Assembly: GCA_037043015.1 (NCBI GenBank)
Contig: CM073330.1
Span: forward strand, 6,838,012 to 6,902,011
DNA from: Bryum argenteum
Lineage: Eukaryota > Streptophyta > Bryopsida > Bryales > Bryaceae
Reading direction: 5' to 3'
Length of the DNA stretch: 64,000 nt
In this document: positions 13,655 to 22,930 of the stretch, piece after piece
Numbering within the stretch: the first letter of the stretch is position 1
How the letters are laid out: each line of letters begins with the position of its first letter
Notes under the pieces: model-generated
Seen by the model: the letters and a program-made list of their open reading frames with translations, nothing else
Told to the model about the DNA's origin: nothing
Databases searched by the model: none
Position numbers and translations under genes: made by a program

Positions 13655-14270
13655 TCACTCATCTGCATCCTCCTCGGAATCCAGCAAGTTCTGTTGGGCT
13701 TCCTCTGTGGTCAATCTTCTAGCAGTGCCGTGATCATGAGTTTGTACTTCTGCTTCCACGAGTATGTAGTGAGGTCTTAGGCCCTCATACTCTTCGTCTC
13801 TACCAAACCGTAGACTCTGTAATTCCGGTCTTCCCGCAGCTCTTGACTCCACTCTTGCACCACGTGGTTGTCGGCGTAAAACGACCTTCCATCCACTGTT
13901 TTCTTCCTCATCGCAGAAAAATACTTGTTGTACGTGAAGGGGAAATGCGAAGGAGTCCGCTGAGTATGGAACCAACCGATCAAATCTGAACAATGTGAAT
14001 CCATATTCGTCGGTTTTCATTGTAGCACGAGCTCCCCTTCTATTTGCTTGTGCCCACGCGATCTAACACCACAACTTCAAATTTCCCGTAGTCCACGCTA
14101 AGAATTTCGTCCACCCACCCCACGTACTCCAGATTTGTTGTCTTCAGATTGCGGTCATGCGAACTAGCGCGACAAGATTGGAGGAACGTAGCTGCTACTG
14201 CGCTGTCACATGTGGCCATATTAGCTTCTATTCCACGTACACGTATATGATTTCCATATGCGTACATCGA
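13655..14270 (-). pseudogene. TNP2 transposase C-terminal segment (DUF4216-like)
   Basis: Two open runs on the minus strand, 14,267-14,040 and 14,020-13,655, together match the domain that usually ends TNP2-type transposases. The first holds NLKTTNLEYVGWVDEILSVD, the second KTDEYGFTLFRFDRL and QQVFFCDEEE. The frame slips by one base between them, near 14,060, just before AWAQANRRG. The last part ends acidic (LLDSEEDADE). It is the 3' end of the gene that starts at 19,122. The break may mean the protein is truncated. Confidence 0.75.
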
Positions 14271-14779
14271 CTAGTATCCCTTTGCCTGGATCAAGGGGTC
14301 GACAAACGCTTGGATGTCCGCGGAGACATCCGTCCCCGCCGCCATATCGTTGGATCTGACATCGTGAAACCATTGATTCAATTCTTTGGTCTTTGTATGT
14401 CGGTGGGGTAATCTACGCGTTTCTTCCTTTGATGTCGACGGAATATGTTGCGGGTGTCTTCTCGTCGCTTCATTTCACAAGCGTAACGCCTGTAGCAAGC
14501 CAGCACTTCGACTGCGTTATTTCACATTAGCCTGTTTTTACAATGACTACTATTTGTAGGCCCTTTCATATGGCCTATGACTATTTGTAAGCCCTTACAG
14601 ATGGCCTATGACTATGCGTAGTCATTCCGAAGCAGAAGAATGACTATGTGCAGACATACTCCTTAGCCGACGCATGACCACATTCCAAAATAAAACTAGG
14701 GGCTAATACGACTACGCATGGATGTTCCCCTTCAAGTAATGACTACGCGTAGTCATCTTTTGCATGATAACCTGTACAA

Positions 14780-15095
14780 AATTGTTTCCGTACTGTGAGC
14801 GCAAGTTCCATGCAGTTCCAAGAGAGGATTTGGTGCATACTCTCTGTAGTCTACGATGATTTCAGCGTTGTTCATCACAAAATCATGGATCCATTCTTTG
14901 CCGAGCTAAGAAGAGAGTAAGCGCCGTCTCTCGTTCCCCTCTAGAACTTCATCATTCATAGTAGGCTCCTCTTTGTCGTCCCCACACACGCCGTGTCGTC
15001 ATGCTCCAATTCTTCATGTACTCCGCATGTAATCCGAGAATCGGCGTCTCCTCCATGATATACCCTCGTGCCATCGAGCCCTCCGGTTTAAGCTC
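14780..15095 (-). pseudogene. TNP2 transposase, region after DUF4218, broken
   Basis: After the DUF4218 exon the minus strand continues with PEGSMARGYIMEE (about 15,090-15,050), in a frame shifted by one base relative to YVRQRA. It then reads MKNWSMTTRRVWG and, in another frame, GNERRRLLSS followed by a TAG codon and KEWIHDFVMNNAEIIVDYRE. These are the usual family sequences between DUF4218 and DUF4216. At least two frame changes and one stop are visible, so this part looks decayed. Confidence 0.7.
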
Positions 15096-15636
15096 GTTGC
15101 CGTACATATCCCTTTAAGGTTTTGAGGTACCGTTCCACGGGGTACATCCAGCGTGTATGCACCGGGCCACAAATGGCTAATTGTTGCACTAGGTGGATTG
15201 GAAGATGTGACATGACATCGAAAAATGACGGTGGAAATACTTTTTCCATCATGCACATGGTCACAGCTGTTTCCTCCACCAAATCGGACATTGTTGACGG
15301 ATCCACAGACTTCTCACATAGTCGCACAAACACCCTGCATATCCGAATGATGGCTGCCCAAACGTCTTTTGTTAGTAATGTCCGGAGACACAAAGGGAGG
15401 ACCTGTTGCATCATGATGTGGTAGTCATGTGACTTAAGCCCACGAAGGTCTCCATCAGGGGTGATCCTCTTCGATAACTGCCCTACGTAATGGCTGGGAG
15501 TCTTTAAGTTCCGGATAGTGTTGATGAATGTCACCTTCTCCACCTTCGTAAGAACGTAAGGAGCAGCCGGTAGTACAATGGTATCACTCCCGACGTGTTG
15601 AAGGTGATTATGAGAGTCTGCGATGAAGAACACATC
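15095..15636 (-). CDS. TNP2 transposase exon with DUF4218-like domain
   Basis: This minus-strand exon starts after a splice acceptor (GTAG, exon from 15,636) in phase 0. It contains LPAAPYVLTKVEKVTF, GLKSHDYHIMMQQVLPL, VFPPSFFDVMSHLPIHLVQQ and RWMYPVERYLKTLKGYVRQR, all typical of DUF4218 in plant CACTA transposases. The usual DVMHxEKN stretch and about 45 residues that normally precede this point are not visible. The exon opens with DVFFIADSHN instead. That stretch is thought to hold the last acidic catalytic residue. Frame is lost after YVRQRA at about 15,092. Confidence 0.85.
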
Positions 15637-15914
15637 CTACGTCAGAACATAACTAATATTACTAACATGCATGTTCCAGAGTAAGACCACTGTTAGTCCT
15701 GCTTTCGCTGAGAATGAGGAGTCCTACTCATGCGTTCTCCGCATATGACTGCTGTTAGTCCTATGGTCTCAATGTATGACTACTGTTAGTCACGATCTAT
15801 CAGTACATGACAACAGGTAGTCGTTGTGTTCTCAAAATCTGACTACCCCACGAAAAAACATTTTCATATCATGAGTAACAACAGAAACGTGGTTTACAGC
15901 GTAAGCATGCTTAC
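15637..15914 (-). repeat. Transposase intron filled with GACTA palindromes
   Basis: This lies between the donor after LPYWQ (CAA|GTAAGC) and the acceptor before DVFF. It holds repeated GACT-ACTGT-TAGTC type motifs (for example TGACTACTGTTAGTCA near 15,777) of the same kind as the element's subterminal regions. No missing catalytic exon is recognisable in it. Confidence 0.7.
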
Positions 15915-18900
15915 TTGCCAATATGGAAGATTGTAAAGAACTGATAGCCTCTTCACTCCGCTCTGGTGCACTGGATCACTCTCGCCTCCTTCTCTATTTT
16001 CATCACTGGCTGCTAGCCACCTCTGCCTAGCTTTAGCATGGCGCACAATATCTTGTCCATTCAGAGACCTTGGGGGTGCTCTTATTTCCTCCGTGCCATC
16101 AAATGCTCTTCTCAGTCGCCGATACGGATGATTCCTCTGCAAGTACCTCCGATGTCCGAGGTAAACATTCTTTCCGAGTGAAGCTGATCGACGAGTACTA
16201 ACGTTAGGGCCGCATTCAAGACAACCTTTGTACCCCTTTGTCACTTGCCCGGAAACAAGACCGTATGCTGGGTAATCGTGGATGCACCACATCAACATTG
16301 CTCTGAGTGTGAAATTGGTGTTGTGACTGTTGGCGGAGACATCCACGGCATTTACACCCTCCCAAAGTTGCTGCAGCTCTTCGATAAGAGGGGCCAGATA
16401 CACATCTATATTCGATGACGTCACACTCTCCTTCCCTGGAATGAGGAAAGTAAGCATCATAAACTTTAGTGAAAGAGAAAACCTGCGGCTTTAAGAAAAT
16501 TGCTAATGTTTGTCCACTGCTTTAAGAACAAGTGTAACATTTGTCCTGCTGTGTTATAATCCTACTGCGGCTGGTCTTGTTATTTCTAGATATAACTAAT
16601 GTTGGGGAACTTAAATCAGAGTATAACTACTTTCAGTCATGGTCTTTCAGGAAATGATATTTTGTCGTCACTCTAGTTTCAGGATATGACCAACTATTAG
16701 TCACTGTCATTCTAGATATGACTAATCGTAGGCATATGTTTCAAGAGTACGACTAATGTAAATCAATTGACTTCACCATACGTCTAACTGCAGAAGTGTG
16801 AATAACAGCGTGGTCGGAGTGACATGACAACTATTTACCTGGGATGAGGAGAGCTAGCATTAGAAAGAACCGTTTCGTTACTAGCCAAGGAGGTAGGTTG
16901 TAATTTAATAGTATCACTGGCCACGTTGAGTGGCTGAGTGACTGGTTTGAAAAAGGATTCACTCCATCTGTGGCCAGAGCTAATCGTACATTCCTCTCGT
17001 CAGCTGCGAATTCCGGATATAAAGCGTTGATGTGTTTCCAAGCTTTTGAGTCCGGTACACACTCCATATTGCCATGTATGTCTTTCCGTGTTGTGTGCCA
17101 CTTGTTCAACTCTGCTATCTCCTTACATCGATACATTCGCAGTAGTCGGGGTATAAGTGGGAAGTGCCTCAAAATCTTCACCGGCCGCCCACTATTCTCC
17201 GATGCGTATCGCTGTTGTCCACATAGTGGGCACGTCAACGCCTCGGCCAAGTCCCCTCGGAACAAACAACAACCGTTTTGGCAAGCATGGATTAGCTTGT
17301 AATTCAACCCTAGTGTCCGTATGAGTTTATTCCCTTTCAAGTGCGATTTGGGAAGTTTGTTGCCCTTTGGGAGAAGTTCGCTGATAATGTTCAATAGTTC
17401 ATCTGCACACGTGTTTGATACACCGTGTACTGTGAAACAATTGAAAATTAGGAGCACCGCCACCAATAGCTTCGTCTCACATCCTTCGTAAAGTGGAACA
17501 CTTGATATGTGATTGAAGTCATCTGGGTATATGTCAGGGAGGTTGTCGTCATCAACAGCAACGTCAACTTCGTCCTCATTCGCAGAGTCGTCATCAGGTG
17601 GAGGGACACAATCGTATCTGCCAAGGCACTCCATAATCATCCTGGCAACGTCGAAATGTTCTGAAGCAGTTGGCATTGTTGTGTTGCCCTCGTGAGTTTC
17701 GTTTGGTTCGTGAAGGTCTTCACGATCATCGTCACTCTTGCCTGTAGCACTAGACTGCACAATAAAAACTTAGACACTCGAATGAGTTTGTAAGGCATAC
17801 ATATATCGATGTAAAAAAGATCTACTGCTGTTCGGAACAGATGTAATGGTCAGAGCCATGGATTTGAGTAGAGGAATTGTTCCCATCACTTACGAACGTG
17901 ACTTATAGTTTATCGGTTTGGGCAGAACATAACCACGCCATACATGACAAACAGTTGAATATTCCTAGTCGGCAAACGGTCCAGATGTCTAAGGCAATAT
18001 GACTAAATTTAGTCATATGTATGAAAAGGAGGACTACAAGTAGTTATCGACGAGAAAAGTGGTGGTTGCACACTTAGATCATGAACATGACCATTGTGAG
18101 ACTGGTCAGATGTACAAAACATATGAGTGCATTCACTCACTCAGGTGTGATCAATATCAGGAGTCATCAAACGATGTATAAGAGTACAAATTCCTGTGCT
18201 GATACCCTATTCATTAACAACCTTTGAAAGACATATCAGTTTACAGGGTAAGATGTGAAAAGTTCCTCCCCCACTTCAATGTCACGCGCTGCTACAGTCA
18301 TGATATACTCCCAAGTATACGGATTCCATGGAGTAGGCAAGATTACATATTCCCAAATCACATTCTGTATGTGCTCTCGTCCAATTGAACTGTTTATAAA
18401 TCCTGCTACATTTCCTTTCAACACATCTCCATCGAGGTACGTGTTTTTCTTCATGCGTATTACGTATTTCAGAAATCGCGGGTCCTGCTCACACTTTTGA
18501 AGGACCTCGGCCTCTGAGAAAACATTCCCAACAAAGGGCAACAACTCTTCGCCTAATTTTGCTGGCTCCATAGCATACAGGCCCCATCCCATGTGCGGAT
18601 GTGTTGACACTCTCACCTGCCACTTCCTCTTCCAGAATGTGAAGATGTGGAGCTTTGGGATGGGGCCTGTGCTCAATTGCACAGTGGCTCCATCTGTGCC
18701 ACCAATATGACGAGTCTCTTTGTTCTTGGGAGACGAAGTACCTTGTCCGCTCGTTGCAAGCGGGAGAGGATTCGAAATTATGAACTTTAATGCAGCAATT
18801 GCTGCGGCCAATACAACAGGTCTTTGTATTTCCTACACGAACGTATCAAAAGAGTAATGCAATCATTATGGATCTCCACACATTTGACACCAACATCGAT

Positions 18901-19122
18901 TAAGAACAGTCATGAGTACCGTACCAGAATGGATGTTTTAAAAACTGGATCGCGCTTGTACTTCCGTAGGTGTCTTCGGATGGTTTTAATAAAAACCACT
19001 CTTCCACCCATGCATTTCTTACATGGGCAACGGTAACTTTCTAGACCACGTAGGTCCGCTTCTCTCTCTTCGATGTCCCACAACTGCAAGTGCAGAAGAT
19101 CTTCACGCGATGCTGGATCCAT
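15915..19122 (-). CDS. SET-TNP2 fusion transposase, 5' four exons
   Basis: Exons on the minus strand: 19,122-18,925; 18,832-18,245; 17,754-16,839; 16,435-15,915. Phases are 0, 0, 1 and 0 and every junction fits. Exon 1 (66 codons, ATG then DPASREDLL) carries a CPCKKC...HLRKYKRDP pattern like the transposase-associated zinc-finger-like domain. Exon 2 encodes the SET domain. Exon 3 starts acidic, then has CPLCGQQRY, ILRHFPLIPRLLRMYRCKEI, DSKAWKHINALYPEFA, VRLALATDGVNPF (first catalytic Asp) and YNLPPWLVTKRFFLMLALLIPG. Exon 4 has NIDVYLAPLIEELQQLWEGV, RAMLMWCIHDYPAYGLVSG, C-x2-C near YKGCLECGP and KRLSVLYNLPYWQ. These are canonical TNP2/Transposase_21 blocks. The protein would act in the nucleus on the element ends. 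Downstream parts (15,636-13,655) are broken. The SET exon could alternatively end at the TGA three codons past its donor, giving a separate short SET protein. Confidence 0.8.
16436..16838 (-). other. Transposase intron with GACTA motifs
   Basis: A predicted intron between LALLIPG (donor CAG|GTAAAT) and KESVTSSNIDVY (acceptor TTCCAG). It carries several GACTA/TAGTC motifs (around 16,590-16,760). No exon is seen. Confidence 0.65.
17755..18244 (-). other. Intron between SET exon and TNP2 catalytic exon
   Basis: A predicted intron of 490 bp (donor GTAAAC, acceptor TTGTGCAG). It contains scattered GACTA-like motifs and no recognisable coding sequence. A stop (TGA at 18,238-18,236) follows soon after the donor, so retention of this intron would yield a protein ending right after the SET domain. 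Confidence 0.6.
18245..18832 (-). CDS. SET-domain exon inside the transposase gene
   Basis: The exon is bounded by acceptor GTGTAG and donor CCT|GTAAAC, phase 0 on both sides, 196 codons. About 70 linker residues come first. The domain then reads VRVSTHPHMGWGLYAMEPAK (GxG cofactor loop), YLDGDVLKGNVAGFINSS (core motif; the usual NHS is NSS) and TVAARDIEVGEELFTSYP (C-terminal motif, where ELxYDY is usual). SET domains transfer methyl groups from S-adenosylmethionine to lysine, mainly on histones. There is no obvious Cys-rich pre- or post-SET. Loss of the His in NHxC may lower activity. The exon is open along its whole length with no stop, unlike the decayed 3' end of the same gene. I do not know of a CACTA family with this domain. 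Confidence 0.82.
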
Positions 19123-20624
19123 ATTAACTTGCGATCTCCGCCTATACTGCATGCATACATATTTTTCGTACCTCAGTAATTGTAGTGAAAGAATCTGAAC
19201 ACAAAACATAAGAAGTGGAAGAATGTCATCGAAGCATCTAAATCCGCGGCTGTCATCTGCACGTAACATGTGACTATACTTAGTAATGTCTCGCATCCTT
19301 CTGACTATAGTCAGACGTATCCGTGTAGCATAGGACCATTCGTAGTCATTATCTGACTACCCATAGTCTTGCACAAAAACGTGACGACTATAGTAAGTCA
19401 TATATCCGGTGCGTTAGAGGAGGTTAATGCGTGATATTCATATGGGTGAAAGCTATACATATGGGCGAATCGTTGTAAGTAAGAAACTTTGCTTCTTTGC
19501 ATCACCGAGGCCACTGCACTGCTGTGCATCACCGAGGCCACTCCTGATCATAGCAACTTATGCAATTCAGTTTCACATGCAATCATATTAGGAATTATTA
19601 AATCCAAAAATTCTCGCATGTGTTTTAAGATATAATAAAATTGTACCATGAATGTACAAAGAAAATTGCATCTGAATAACAACAAACCTTTTGGTCTATG
19701 CAATGGAAACGTGCGCCAGAGTTTGACCTTCTACCTGTACTTCATTCCAGCATCAGACTCGCAGAAATATTCGGCCTCTCTCATTGTGAACAGTATAGAA
19801 ATCCAAAGCTATCAAAATTTCTGGGACATCGAAATGGATTACGAAGTTACGTATATTCTATGATAATATTAGTCTTGTCCTGAAAGAGCATGACTAAAAA
19901 AACCAACCATGTGTTCAGTTTTGCTTATGACCTCTATCACGAATGAGAAAGAAAATTCATATCTGATACAATCACAAAAAAACGCAGATGGGTATGAATG
20001 GTCGGACAAAATTCTAAAAGGACCAAACTTTATCTTTACAATGAAAGGGCTGCGAACATATTAAAGTTCATTGTCTTTCTTTTTAGAAAACAAAACTATC
20101 CATTTTCTAAATAGACCGTTTACGTAGTGAAAGAAAATTATGCGTTTACCAGAGAAAGCACGGACCCTTGAAGATTGAATCTAGTAGTGAAGAATGTCTT
20201 TTGCTCGTAGGTGAAGGACTCCACCTGTTCGATTTGATGCAAATAAGCGGTCACATGGCTGTCCAGGAGATGATGACATAAAATATTTAGTAATAGAAAA
20301 AGCAATTGAAAAAATCTGGACAAATATATGACTAGGACTAGTCATGAGTAGAAATTGACTGACTAGTAAACGGCGGCGGTGATCATTTATTGCACCCAGC
20401 CGCCAAATTTTGAATTTCATGTCCGAAATGATATCTCACTCAATTGCACAACCTCTCTACTCCTGTGCATCACCGAGGCCACTCTCTCTCAATCAAGTTG
20501 GAAATTCATGATAGCTCTCCACCCACATACCTTGAAGAACCCGAAGTTGACAAAATGGCCTCCAATCAGTTTTCTATTCTCCCTTGTTCAATTGCTGTAA
20601 TTTGTAGAGCTCTTGTGTGGAGCT
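19123..20624. promoter_or_regulatory. Divergent intergenic region of the CACTA element
   Basis: This 1.5-kb stretch separates the two ATGs, 19,122 on minus and 20,625 on plus, so it must hold both promoters or a shared one. The 17-bp word GCATCACCGAGGCCACT occurs three times, at 19,499, 19,526 and 20,467, close to both genes. GACTA/TAGTC motifs are also present (19,290-19,400 and 20,325-20,365). No confident TATA box is assigned. Short open frames here have no recognised similarity. Confidence 0.5.
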
Positions 20625-22362
20625 ATGGCGTCTAGGAAGTCTGCTCTCCTTCCTTCACCACCTGATCGAGAGATTGAGAGTACTGATAGTGAGGAAGATA
20701 AGAGTGATAAGAGGAACAACACGGGGAAGGAGGTGGCAGAGGGCGCGGAGGTGGCAGCATCGGTAGAAGGGTCGGACAAGGAGAGCGAGGCGGAGGAACG
20801 ATCAGACAATAGCTCGGAGGAAGGGGTGTCGGAGAAGTTAGCCAGTGAGGAAGGATCGGAGAACTCAGCCTCGGAGGAAGGATCGGATGAGGAGGACGAG
20901 GCGAAGGAGCAGTCGGGAGAGGAGTCCGAAGAGAACGCAGCGTCAGAAAACGCTACTTCAGCGGAGGGGTCCGAAGAGAAGGTAGTGTCGGAGGAGGAGG
21001 CGTCCAAAGAGGAGGCATCCGACGGAGAGGCGGCGGAGGAGGAAGGCAAGGGCACGTCGAATGAGAAGGCAGTAAGCGCGGAGAAGGAAGCAAGCGGGTC
21101 GGAGGAGGAGGAATCTAGCGGCGCGGAGAAGGAAGCAAGCGGCGCCGAGGAAGCAGCACCGCATCCAGCCCCTACGAAGCCTAGTTCAAAGGTTCGTGTA
21201 ACCTGCATCGCTGGCCGCCCACAATTTTGCCCGCCGAACAATTCAAGTACTCCTAGGGTTTGAATGATCACGAAGTACTTTCCCGTCATAGCCATGTGCT
21301 TGTATTTGTATGACTAATGTTAGTCATCCCAATCTAGAATGTGACTAATTTTTTCATTTTACAGAAGAAGAAGGCGCTCGAAACGCCCCCGATACGGCGT
21401 CCAGCCACGCGGTCGGCAACGAAGGAGAAGGAGGTCGTCCCTGGCGTGCTGCTATCGGTCAGGCCCTCCCGCTCAAAAACTCCGTTGCCACTGGAGGAGG
21501 AGATTCTGTCCCTGTCCGATAGCGACAAATGCTCGCATCAAAGCGTAGGAAGGCGCGAGGGAAGACAAAGAAGGAGAAGGCGCCCTCTCCAAACCCGTAC
21601 GAGCTCGCGCGCGATAAGAATGTGGAGTTCAACCAGCGCGTTTTGAAGTCGTTGGGTATTCAGAACCTCACTACGGCTGCCGAAATCACCACATCTCCTC
21701 CGAAGACTACTTCCCCGTACGTAAATAGTAATATTTGTCTAATTCCAGGAACAATGACCATTGAATATAGTGCCTCGGTAGAAAAGATAATGAGGATGGT
21801 AGCAAATTTACCTGACAATTGCGTAGAAGAGGTTTTTCAAGGAATTGGTAGAATGCCACAAATCACTGGTGTAGCCTTGCATGAGATGGCTAAAGTATTA
21901 ACGGACATTTTTCAAGAGACCAGGGAGGCTATGAGTCCACAGAGGAGGTCTAGTCGCATCACATCAAAGCAACCGACAAGTACTGCTCGAAGGAATCGGG
22001 AGTCCAAGAAGGACGCGTCCGAATCCGAGCCTGAAGAAGTGGAGACGGAGGCAGAGTTTCTCTCGGAGGACGAGGCGGCGTCATCTGAGGAGGACGAGGC
22101 GTCATCTGACTCTTACGTGGACGAGAAAGAGTCAGTCGAAGCAGCAAAGAGAGTGCCCTCAAAACCTAAGGTACGTAATATGGGGCCAAATGTAGATGAG
22201 GAAATGAGGGCAGTAAAGAAAGACATAAATATTTTTAAGATTCAGTTCATGCTCCATGAAATGCTAGAAGTGTCCGTTGCTATCCAGAAAAAGGCTGCTC
22301 AACTGCAGGAGGAATGTCGGCTTGTGTTGGAGGATAACACTCTCACGGATGTCTTGAAATAG
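20625..22362 (+). CDS. Acidic TNP1/TNPA-like accessory protein, N-terminal part
   Basis: Exon 1 runs from ATG 20,625 to 21,191 (189 codons), then donor AAAG|GTTCGT and acceptor TTTTACAG, then exon 2 from 21,365, phase 0. Exon 1 is extremely acidic and repetitive (SEEGSEN, SGEESEEN, GAEKEASG units, mostly Glu/Ser/Ala). Exon 2 starts basic (KKKALETPPIRRPATRS), then has NPYELARDKNVEFNQRVLKS, which resembles the segment in plant En/Spm accessory proteins that precedes LGI. A second acidic stretch and a helical C-terminus (QKKAAQLQEECRLVLEDN) follow, ending at TAG 22,362. The frame slips by one base near 21,527 (ACAAATG), so this copy is probably disrupted. The role, binding the subterminal motifs, is inferred from position and family. 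Confidence 0.6.
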
Positions 22363-22930
22363 TTTAATTCGTGACTACGTCAGTCATGTACAACGCGCAT
22401 ATGACAATTTCTAGTCCTAACGTCGATATTGCAAAAACCTAACTTTAGACCTAACACCCGACCATCACTACTCAGATTTCCTGACTATTCTGACTTCAGC
22501 ACAATCCGTGTTTCCAATTACATACCCTCGTGCCTTGTCGTATACGTGCTTGTTGTTTTTAATAACTCTGTGACAAGGCTTTACTAACGTGTCTTTACGA
22601 GCTAATATTGTATAGTCACATTAGACTTGTTTTATCTTTAGTCGTCTACCCTGCCAACGTGACTATTGAGAGCAATTTCTTTTCAATATTGGACTACCTC
22701 TAGTCATCACTCTCTCTATATGACTAAGTAAAGTCATATACTAACCATTTTGTACTCGAATCAGTCCTGTGAGGCTACACATATGACTATGTTTAGTCAT
22801 AGATTCTCGTTGAATTACTACATTTAGTCATCTCCACGAAGCATCTGACTAGTAATAGGCATTTAACACATCATATGTCTTAAGAGGTAGTATACGAACT
22901 ATCTCTAGAACTTTAGACAGTCGCATCCGC
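22363..22930. repeat. Internal GACTA/TAGTC motif cluster
   Basis: Non-coding stretch between two parts of the accessory gene, with many GACTA/TAGTC words (for example ATATGACTATGTTTAGTCAT at about 22,781). The same motif type is seen in the subterminal regions and in the transposase introns. Confidence 0.7.

Noticed and set aside
20588-21295. Long minus-strand open frame rich in Ser and Ala opposite the acidic exon
   Set aside because: It is the antisense of a Glu/Ser/Ala-rich coding exon. GAG/GAA codons read as CTC/TTC and give a stop-free but meaningless frame.
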